Source: Spirochaetales bacterium (GTDB lineage: Bacteria; Spirochaetota; Spirochaetia; Treponematales; UBA12059). Taken from it: a stretch of 64,000 nt of DNA. Position numbers and translations under genes: made by a program. Where the stretch lies: the NCBI GenBank assembly GCA_016926955.1, contig JAFGNN010000065.1, forward strand, positions 1 through 64,000, read 5' to 3'. A model generated the notes under the pieces. It saw only the letters and a list, made by a program, of their open reading frames with translations, ran no database searches and was not told the origin of the DNA. This document shows, piece after piece, positions 57,146 through 64,000 of the stretch (position 1 is the stretch's first letter; each line of letters begins with the position of its first letter).

Positions 57146-58278
57146 TTCGCCGCCTCCATGATCGCGGTGAAGATCTCCTCGGGACGGAAGAGCTCGCCGT
57201 TCACCTTCGAGACGCGGACGACCTTGGCGCTGCAGCGGGAGGCGCGCTCCACCTCGAGCGCTACCTGCCCGAGGTTCATCTCCGGCACGACGATGGCCTT
57301 GACCCGTTTCGAAAGCTCGAGAACCTCGTCGTGGGGAAAGGGCCAGATGGTCCTGAGTCGCAGCATGCCCGCCTTGACGCCGGCAGCGCGCGCCTTCCGG
57401 ACGGCTGAGAGCGCGCTCATGGCGGACGAGCCGAAGGAGACGACGGCGACCTCGCAGTCGTCGAGGCTCTCGGTGACGTAGTCGCGGATTTCGGTTTCGT
57501 GGCGGTCGATCTTGGCGGCCAGGCGGCGCATCAGGCGGTCGGCGACCTCGGGCTTGTTCGAGGGAAAGCCCGTCTCGTCGTGGAACAGGCCCGTGACATG
57601 CCAGCGGTAGCCTTCGCCGAAGGGCGCCATCGGCGGAACCCCGCCGTCGACGTCGGCCTCGTAGGGTTTGTAGCCGACGCGCGACTTCGGCGCCGGGCGG
57701 TTCTCGATGACCAGCTCGGAGGCGTCGGGCAGCTCGACCTTTTCGCGCATGTGGCCGATGACCTCATCCATGAGGACCACCGCGGGCACGCGGTAGCGCT
57801 CGGAGAGGTTGAAGGCGCGCACCGTCAGCTCAAAGCATTCCTTGACGTTGCCGGGCGAGAGCACGACAACCGGATGGTCGCCGTGGGTTCCCCAACGCGC
57901 CTGCATCACGTCGCCCTGGGCGGGGCTCGTGGGCATGCCGGTCGAAGGTCCGACACGCTGGACGTTGACGAAGACGACGGGCACCTCGCAGAGCGAGGCG
58001 TAGCCGAGCAGTTCCTGCATGAGCGAGAAGCCGGGGCCGCTCGTCGCGGTCATCGCCTTCTTGCCGGTCAGCGAGGCGCCGATGATGGCGGCCGCGCTGG
58101 CGATCTCGTCCTCCATCTGGATGAACGAGCCGCCTACTTTCGGGAGTTCCTCCGCGCAGAGCTCGGCGATCTCGGTGCTCGGCGTGATCGGATAACCGGC
58201 GTAGAACTCCAGCCCGGCGGCGAGGGCGCCGACCGTGCAAGCCTCGTTGCCCTGCATGAGCTTGACGGTCTTAGGCAT
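57142..58278 (-). CDS. korA: 2-oxoacid:ferredoxin oxidoreductase alpha subunit
   Basis: MQGNEACTVGALAAGLEFYAGYPITPSTEIAE ... TATSGPGFSLMQE. Confidence 0.95.
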   Translation of the reverse strand: MPKTVKLMQGNEACTVGALAAGLEFYAGYPITPSTEIAELCAEELPKVGGSFIQMEDEIASAAAIIGASLTGKKAMTATSGPGFSLMQELLGYASLCEVPVVFVNVQRVGPSTGMPTSPAQGDVMQARWGTHGDHPVVVLSPGNVKECFELTVRAFNLSERYRVPAVVLMDEVIGHMREKVELPDASELVIENRPAPKSRVGYKPYEADVDGGVPPMAPFGEGYRWHVTGLFHDETGFPSNKPEVADRLMRRLAAKIDRHETEIRDYVTESLDDCEVAVVSFGSSAMSALSAVRKARAAGVKAGMLRLRTIWPFPHDEVLELSKRVKAIVVPEMNLGQVALEVERASRCSAKVVRVSKVNGELFRPEEIFTAIMEAAK

Positions 58279-58543
58279 GATGGGCCTCCGGGGGAACCTG
58301 CAGGTCGACGACGTGATCGTCCGGCGAAGGGGCTTGCGCCGCGTCGCGCGGCTTCACCTCGATGGCGAAGTCCGGACAGCGGAGCTCGCACATGAGGCAG
58401 CCGATGCAGTCGTCGGGCCGGGCGGCGAAAACCTTCCCGTCCCTGAGCTCGAGGACCTTCTTCGGGCAGTACGCGACGCAGATGTTGCAGCCCTTGCAGA
58501 ACTTTTCCCTGATCAGGTGACGGTAGAATTTCTTGTCGCTCAT
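58271..58543 (-). CDS. korD: 2-oxoacid:ferredoxin oxidoreductase delta (ferredoxin) subunit
   Basis: CKGCNICVAYCPKKVLEL ... CIGCLMCELRCPDFAIEV; start corrected to 58543. Confidence 0.93.
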   Translation of the reverse strand: MSDKKFYRHLIREKFCKGCNICVAYCPKKVLELRDGKVFAARPDDCIGCLMCELRCPDFAIEVKPRDAAQAPSPDDHVVDLQVPPEAHHA

Positions 58544-58829
58544 GGCGCTCTCTCGTTGGGATCGGCTCCGTCCCGACCGGGACGGTCCGCGACGCGCCGG
58601 TTCAGGATACGGACTTCCCCTGGGGGAATCCGACCTGGATCGCGGCCTTCGTCTGCATGATGCGTGCGTTGAGTGTACTCGAGGAATTTCGGACTGTAAA
58701 GCCGGAAAGCGTTCCCGCGGCGTCGCCATCGAACCTAACTCCTTTTAATAATTATACATCCTGAAGGCATGACGATGCGGGACCCGGTCTCCACGGCCAC
58801 ATGCCGGGATCTGGCTCCGTCGGCTCCGG

Positions 58830-58858
58830 TTCACACTCAAAAGGAAGGGCGCTATACT
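58830..58858 (+). promoter_or_regulatory. Promoter of the carboxyltransferase gene
   Basis: TTCACA, 17 nt, TATACT. Confidence 0.65.
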
Positions 58859-58910
58859 TGACCGAGCGCCGTTTCAGAAGGGCGCCTTCAGCACGCCAGG
58901 AGGCCACTAC

Positions 58911-60581
58911 ATGCCGCGCAAGCTCCTCGTCCGGGACCTGACCCTCCGCGACGGACAGCAGTCCCAGTTCGCCACCCGCATGAACCAGTCGCAGGTCGAC
59001 CGCACCCTTCCCCACTACGCGAAAGCCGGCTTCTGGGGCATGGAGGTCTGGGGCGGCGCGGTGCCGGATTCCGTCATGCGCTACCTCGGGGAGAGCCCCT
59101 GGACCCGCCTCGAGAAGATCCGCGACGGCGTCGGCGGCGTTTCGAAGCTGACCGCCCTTTCCCGCGGGCGCAACCTCTTCGGCTACAACCCCTACCCCGA
59201 CTCGGTCATCGAAGGTTTCTGCGTCAACGCCGTGAAGAGCGGCGTCGACGTCATGCGCATCTTCGACGCGCTCAACGACATCGACAACATGACGAGCTCC
59301 ATCGACGCCGTGAAGAAGGCCGGCGGCCAGGCCGACTGCGCGGTCTGCTACACCACGGACCCCCAGTTCACGCGTGGCGAGCGCTTCTCGGCCTTCCTCA
59401 AGGGCAAGCGCCTTCCGAAGGCCATTTTTACCACCTCCTACTTTGTAGAGAAGGCGAAGGAACTGGCCCGCCGTGGCGCCGACATGATCTCCATCAAGGA
59501 CATGGCCGGCCTCGTCGAACCCGCGGCCGCCGCCGACCTTGTCAAGGCCATCAAGGACGCGGTTCCCCTTCCCCTCGACTTCCACACGCACTGCACGCCG
59601 GGCTACGGCGTCGCGAGCGTCCTCATGGCCATGGTCTCCGGCGTCGACATCGTCGACTCGGTGGTGCTCGGCTTCTCGGGCGGCCCCGCGGCGCCTGCCT
59701 TCGAGATCGTACAGCTTTTCGCGGACCGGCTCGGGCTCGATACGGGCGTGGACCTCAAGGCAGTCTCGTCCCTCGACCTGGAGCTCCGCGGGATACGCGC
59801 GGAGCTCGACAAGTTCGACCAGTTCAAGCGGCTTCCGCCCGCCTTCGACATCGCTTCGGGGACGGTGCCCGCGGCGCTCGAAGGACTCGTCGAGCACGCG
59901 GTCGCGGCCGCGAAGGCCGGGAAGATCGATGCGGTGCTCGGCGCCTGCCAGGGCATCGAAAAGTGGTTCAACTATCCCGAGCCCGACGGCATCGTCAAGC
60001 GGGCCCAGATTCCCGGCGGCATGTACACCAACATGCTCGCCCAGCTCAAGGAAGCGAAGCTCGAGCAGCACATGGACGAAGTGCTCCGCTCCGTCCCCCT
60101 CGTCCGCCTCGACGCGGGCGTACCGCCACTGGTGACGCCGACCAGCCAGATCGTGGGCGTGCAGGCGGTCAACTGCGTCATCGACAAGACCCAGGGGAAG
60201 CCCTGGTACACCAACGTCTCCAAGAATTTCATCGAACTCGTCAAGGGCTCGTACGGCCGCACCCCCTGGCCGATCGACCCCGCCTTCCGCGAGAGGATCG
60301 CGCTCGTGCGGGACGAGACGCCCTACGACACCTCGAAGTACAAGGTGCAGGCCAATCCCGAGTTGCCCGAGTTCGGCGGCGTCCGCCTGGCGCTCGACGC
60401 CAAGGAGGAGCTCCTCCTCGAACTCTTCCCGAGCGTCGCGGACAAATTCCTGCGTGCCGAGCGCGAAAAGGAATGGAAGGCGAAGCTCGCGGCCCTGCCG
60501 CCCGAGCCCGATCCGGACGAAGGCAGGCGCTTCCCGCCGAGCTTCTGGGAAGACGAGCTCGCGGCCGCCATCGAAGCCTGA
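58911..60581 (+). CDS. Biotin-dependent carboxyltransferase (PycB/OadA/transcarboxylase 5S-like) without biotin domain
   Basis: VRDLTLRDGQQSQFATRM ... GVDVMRIFDALNDIDNM ... ISIKDMAGLVEP ... LDFHTHCTPGYG. Confidence 0.93.
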   Translation: MPRKLLVRDLTLRDGQQSQFATRMNQSQVDRTLPHYAKAGFWGMEVWGGAVPDSVMRYLGESPWTRLEKIRDGVGGVSKLTALSRGRNLFGYNPYPDSVIEGFCVNAVKSGVDVMRIFDALNDIDNMTSSIDAVKKAGGQADCAVCYTTDPQFTRGERFSAFLKGKRLPKAIFTTSYFVEKAKELARRGADMISIKDMAGLVEPAAAADLVKAIKDAVPLPLDFHTHCTPGYGVASVLMAMVSGVDIVDSVVLGFSGGPAAPAFEIVQLFADRLGLDTGVDLKAVSSLDLELRGIRAELDKFDQFKRLPPAFDIASGTVPAALEGLVEHAVAAAKAGKIDAVLGACQGIEKWFNYPEPDGIVKRAQIPGGMYTNMLAQLKEAKLEQHMDEVLRSVPLVRLDAGVPPLVTPTSQIVGVQAVNCVIDKTQGKPWYTNVSKNFIELVKGSYGRTPWPIDPAFRERIALVRDETPYDTSKYKVQANPELPEFGGVRLALDAKEELLLELFPSVADKFLRAEREKEWKAKLAALPPEPDPDEGRRFPPSFWEDELAAAIEA

Positions 60582-60600
60582 ATCATCTCACTGGATATGC

Positions 60601-60635
60601 ACCGGGGCTCCGCGCGCGGGCCCCGGTATTTTTTT
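60601..60635 (+). terminator. Rho-independent terminator
   Basis: ACCGGGGC-tccgcgcgcgg-GCCCCGGT-ATTTTTTT. Confidence 0.93.
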
Positions 60636-60646
60636 GTCCGCACCCT

Positions 60647-61852
60647 TCAGGGAGCGTCCGCGACGCGCACGCTCCCCGCGCCATCGTCGATCTCCACGAC
60701 GAAAGAACCCGCGACGCCGCGGGCCGTCCCGTAGCCGGCGACGAGCTCTTCGAGCGAGAGCCGCTGGAGAGGCGCCGACGGGAAGAGCGAGCAGCGGGCC
60801 GGATGCGCGAATCCGTGGGGCATCCCGTCGGAGCCGAAGATCAGGTCGCGGCCGGGAACGAAGCCCGCTTCGTCGATGAGCATGCGGAAAGGGTTGTTCC
60901 GCGCCAGAAGTGCGGGTTCGAGCCGGTCGCGGTAATCCTCCGTGTCGCTCGAGAAGTTCGGCTGCATGGACAGGATTGCCCCGAGCTCGCGGGCGCGGAA
61001 AGCCTGCTCGCGAGAAATGAATTGCAGGTGCTCGAGCCGGACGAGCGGAAAGTCGAGCCCGTCCCCCCGAGCCCGCTCGAGGCAGCGCAGGGCCTGTTCT
61101 ATGGCGAGAGGGCCGATGGCGTGGATGGCCAGGGCGGCGCCGAGCGAAGCCGCCGCGTCGAGCTCGGCGAGCAGGGCCCCGTCGTCGTAGGGCATGAGGG
61201 GCGTCGAGCCGCCGATCCAGCCGGTCTCGATGGCCGCCGTTCGCGCCCCGATGGCGCCGTCGAGGAAGAGCTTGACGCCCGCGCAGGCGGCGCGCCCTTC
61301 ACCGTCCAGCGAACGGTACAGCGCCGCGCCCGCCCAGGCTTCGGCGCAGCGCGGGTTTTCCGTCACGACCGCGAGCGCGCGAGCGGACGCCACCGCCAGA
61401 TCCTCGATCGAGCCGAAGCCGAGCGGCGGAAGCGTGTCGAGGAAGGCGTCGAGCTTGGACCGGTTCAGGCCCGCCAGGTCGCAGTAGGCTTCGAAAAGCC
61501 GCGGGATGTTCGCTTCGCGCCAGGCCGCGTCGTCGCGGTGCTCCGCCAGGTCGGGCAAGGCCGCCTCGACGAAGGGCAACGCGGCGTCCGAGAGCAGGAA
61601 GCCGTGCAGGCTGCTGTTGACGAGAAGGACCGGCGGCAGCTCCGCGAGCGCTTCCGGGCCGAGCGAGAGCACGTTGGTCCGCCAGCCGCGCAACACCGTC
61701 AGGCGGTCGGAGGGCAGGGATCGGATGAGGCGCAGGGCGGCACCCGCGTCCAGGGCCGACAGATCGCCGAGGGATGCGAGCGCAGCGTAGAGGCTCGTAT
61801 GGCTGTGATTGTCGTGGAGGAGCGGGATCTCGACACGGCGGACGGCGCTCAT
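60647..61852 (-). CDS. Amidohydrolase family 3 (YtcJ-like)
   Basis: LLHDNHSHTS ... GVKLFLDGAIGARTAAI ... LAIHAIGPLAIEQAL ... LIFGSDGMPHGF. Confidence 0.85.
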   Translation of the reverse strand: MSAVRRVEIPLLHDNHSHTSLYAALASLGDLSALDAGAALRLIRSLPSDRLTVLRGWRTNVLSLGPEALAELPPVLLVNSSLHGFLLSDAALPFVEAALPDLAEHRDDAAWREANIPRLFEAYCDLAGLNRSKLDAFLDTLPPLGFGSIEDLAVASARALAVVTENPRCAEAWAGAALYRSLDGEGRAACAGVKLFLDGAIGARTAAIETGWIGGSTPLMPYDDGALLAELDAAASLGAALAIHAIGPLAIEQALRCLERARGDGLDFPLVRLEHLQFISREQAFRARELGAILSMQPNFSSDTEDYRDRLEPALLARNNPFRMLIDEAGFVPGRDLIFGSDGMPHGFAHPARCSLFPSAPLQRLSLEELVAGYGTARGVAGSFVVEIDDGAGSVRVADAP

Positions 61853-62784
61853 ACCGGCGCCCCTTCGAGGCCGCCCGCGGGGCGCTTCCGCGCAGGCAGC
61901 TGCGCCAGGACCATGCCCGCGAGCATCAAGGCGGCGCCCGCGAGCGCACGGCCGGCGAGCCGTTCGCCCAGGATGAGGCCGCCGCCGAGCGCGGCGAAAG
62001 GCGCCTCAAGGCTCATGATGAGCGAAGCGCGGGCCGGGTGCGCGCGCTTCTGTGCGACCATCTGGAGCGTATAGCCGACGCCGATCGACCCGAGGCCGCC
62101 GTAGAGGATGGGAATGGCCGCGGCGCGTATCGCCGCGACGCCCGGCTCTTCGAGAAGGAAGGCAAGGACGAGCGTCGCGAGACCGACGAGCAGGAACTGT
62201 CCGGCCGCGAGCTCGATGGGGTCGACGCGCGAAGCCCAGCGGTCCACGACCAGGATGTGCGCGGTCCAGAAGAAGGCGCCCGCGAGGACGATCAGGTCTC
62301 CCTTTCCGATGGAGAAGTCCGCGCCCGCGGAGAGGAGCCAGAGGCCGGGAATGGCGAGCGCCGCCCCGAGCCAGATCCTCGCGCCGGTGCGCTTGCCTGA
62401 GAAGAAGGCGGCGACGGGCACGAAGACGACGTAGAGCCCCGTTATGAAGCCCGCCTTGCCGGCGCTGGTCCACTGCATGCCGACCTGCTGGAGCGTCGCG
62501 CCCGCGAAGAGGGCCAGCGCGGCCAGAGGGACGGCGGCGAGGAGGCGGCGGTCGAACGCGGGCGGGAGATTCTCGCCCGCGGCGAAAGCCTGGCGGCGGA
62601 CGGCGGCGCGGCGGGCCGCGATGAGCGGCAGCAGGGCGATGAAGCCGAGCAGGAAGCGCACGCCGTTGTAGGTGAAGGGGCCGACATGGTCCATGCCGGC
62701 GCGTTGCGCGACGAATGCGAAACCCCAGACCGCGGCGACCAGGACCAGGGCGAGTTCGGAGGCGAGATGGCGTCGTTCTTCCAT
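61849..62784 (-). CDS. EamA/DMT superfamily transporter
   Basis: Ten-TM repeat; LVLVAAVWGFAFVAQRAGMDHVGPFTYNGVRFLLG; start corrected to 62784. Confidence 0.93.
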   Translation of the reverse strand: MEERRHLASELALVLVAAVWGFAFVAQRAGMDHVGPFTYNGVRFLLGFIALLPLIAARRAAVRRQAFAAGENLPPAFDRRLLAAVPLAALALFAGATLQQVGMQWTSAGKAGFITGLYVVFVPVAAFFSGKRTGARIWLGAALAIPGLWLLSAGADFSIGKGDLIVLAGAFFWTAHILVVDRWASRVDPIELAAGQFLLVGLATLVLAFLLEEPGVAAIRAAAIPILYGGLGSIGVGYTLQMVAQKRAHPARASLIMSLEAPFAALGGGLILGERLAGRALAGAALMLAGMVLAQLPARKRPAGGLEGAPV

Positions 62785-62895
62785 GGTATGGATGACTCCT
62801 TGCGCGTCGGGGGCATCTTGGCCGGAAGGGGCGCTCCGGCGCAAGTGGCGGCAGAGGCAGATCCCGCACGCCCGCCAGGTCCCGGAAGGCGGTCC

Positions 62896-62988
62896 GAGCT
62901 CTGTCCCTGTTTCCAGGCGAGCTCTGTTCCCACTGCTGTGTCCTTTCAGCGTGAGCTCTGTCCCCGTTTCCAGGCGAGCTCTGTCCCC
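62896..62988 (+). repeat. Array of four GAGCTCTGTCCCC units
   Basis: GAGCTCTGTCCCtGTTTCCAGGC, GAGCTCTGTtCCC..., GAGCTCTGTCCCCGTTTCCAGGC, GAGCTCTGTCCCCGAATCC. Confidence 0.85.
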
Positions 62989-63016
62989 GAATCCACGCGC
63001 GTGCTACCATCAGCGC

Positions 63017-64000
63017 ATGAGCCCGCATCGCATCGCACTCGCGCTCCTGGCCCCACTCGCGCTCGCGCTGCTTTCGTCCTGCTACGTCACCGTCCAGGGC
63101 GCCCGCTATCTCGGCCTGCAGGCGAAGGCGGTGAGCCTCGAGCGCCTGATGGCTGATCCGGCCACTGAACCTGCGATCCGCGACCTGCTCGTCCGGGCCG
63201 CCGAGGTCCGCGCCTTCGCCCGCGACGAACTGGGACTCGCGGAGTCCCGCAACTTCACCACCCTGGTGCGTCTCGAGCGCGACTACCTCGCGGACGTCGT
63301 TTCGGCCTGCGCGCCGCTCTCGTTCGAACGGAAGCTCTGGAAATACCCGGTGGTCGGCGCCCTGCCCTACAAGGGCTTTTTCAAGCGGGCGGAGGCCGAG
63401 GCGGAAGCCGCGAAGCTCCGCGCCAAGGGCTGGGACGTCCTCGTGCGCGAGGTGGACGCCTTCAGCACGCTCGGCTGGTTCAAGGACCCGCTCTGGTCCT
63501 TCATGGTTTCGTACGGCCCGGGCTCGCTCGCGGAAATCCTCGTGCACGAGCTGACCCACGCGACCGTCTTCGTCAAGGGCCGCGAGGGCTTCAACGAGGC
63601 CCTCGCCACCTTCGTCGGCGTCGAAGGGGCGAAGTCGTGGCTCCGCGAGAAGTACGGCGAGTCCTCGGCAGAACTCGCCGCCTACGAGGCGGCAAAGGCC
63701 GACGGCCGGCGCTTCGCGGCCTTCCTCGCGGAGACGGCGCGGAAGCTTGAGGCCCTCTACGGGTCGGGGATCGACGAAGAGGCGATGCGCGGATGCAAGG
63801 CGGCGCTCATCGCGGAACGCGCGGCCGAGTACGCGCGCGACGCTGCCGCGTACTCGCTCGAGGCCTATCGGAACTACCCGATGGACAAGGTCGACAACGC
63901 CCTCCTCGACCTCTATCGCCTCTACGAACCCGACTCGGGCTTCTGGGCGGCCTACCTCGAGCATGTCGCGGGCGGCTCGGTGCGGAGGCTCGTGGAGGAC
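63017..64000 (+). CDS. Putative aminopeptidase lipoprotein (PF10023-like), truncated by window end
   Basis: Translated from sequence: LLSSCYVTVQGARYLGLQAKAV ... EILVHELTHATVFVKGREGFNEALATFVG (HExxH). Confidence 0.88.
   Translation, partial: MSPHRIALALLAPLALALLSSCYVTVQGARYLGLQAKAVSLERLMADPATEPAIRDLLVRAAEVRAFARDELGLAESRNFTTLVRLERDYLADVVSACAPLSFERKLWKYPVVGALPYKGFFKRAEAEAEAAKLRAKGWDVLVREVDAFSTLGWFKDPLWSFMVSYGPGSLAEILVHELTHATVFVKGREGFNEALATFVGVEGAKSWLREKYGESSAELAAYEAAKADGRRFAAFLAETARKLEALYGSGIDEEAMRGCKAALIAERAAEYARDAAAYSLEAYRNYPMDKVDNALLDLYRLYEPDSGFWAAYLEHVAGGSVRRLVED

Noticed and set aside
58751-58756. Perfect minus-strand TATAAT upstream of korD as its promoter
   Set aside because: No acceptable -35 at 16-18 nt and more than 200 nt from the start codon; too weak to list as a feature.
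59963-62074. 703-aa plus-strand ORF
   Set aside because: Overlaps the 58911 carboxyltransferase out of frame and runs antisense to the amidohydrolase; arginine/glycine-rich shadow translation typical of high-GC DNA.
62006-63964. 652-aa minus-strand ORF
   Set aside because: Out of frame with EamA and antisense to the aminopeptidase; arginine-rich shadow.

Overview
The window is about 64 kb of high-GC bacterial chromosome. It is almost fully coding, with no recognisable tRNA, rRNA, CRISPR, prophage or IS element. Gene content and order (tsf-frr-uppS-cdsA-dxr-rseP; rpsF-ssb-rpsR-rplI-dnaB) suggest a spirochaete, which is an inference. Main blocks are: isoprenoid/phospholipid/translation housekeeping (0-5 kb); a ribosomal protein/replication operon on the minus strand (5.5-10 kb); coaX, hisS, trmB and a GGDEF protein; a DEAH helicase; a TPP-riboswitch-controlled thiamine ABC transporter (18.4-22.3 kb) with a macrodomain gene; a cmk-like/yicC/murC/GH57 block; a seven-gene, fully overlapping rnf-type operon with unusual cofactor motifs and an unknown membrane protein at its head (28.4-35.0 kb); hflKC; a cyclase / outer-membrane-like protein / lipoprotein cassette (38.6-44.9 kb); a LacI regulator with a perfect palindromic operator; a 12-gene methylmalonyl-CoA / 2-oxoacid:ferredoxin oxidoreductase operon (48.6-58.5 kb) facing a divergent biotin-less carboxyltransferase; and an amidohydrolase, an EamA transporter and a partial aminopeptidase. 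The strongest candidates for something undescribed are the divergent Rnf complex with its linked membrane protein, the cyclase-envelope cassette, the possible combined transcarboxylase/decarboxylase locus, and a dispersed GAGCTCTGTCCCC repeat found in two divergent promoter regions. All family assignments come from reading the translations. No database search was run.
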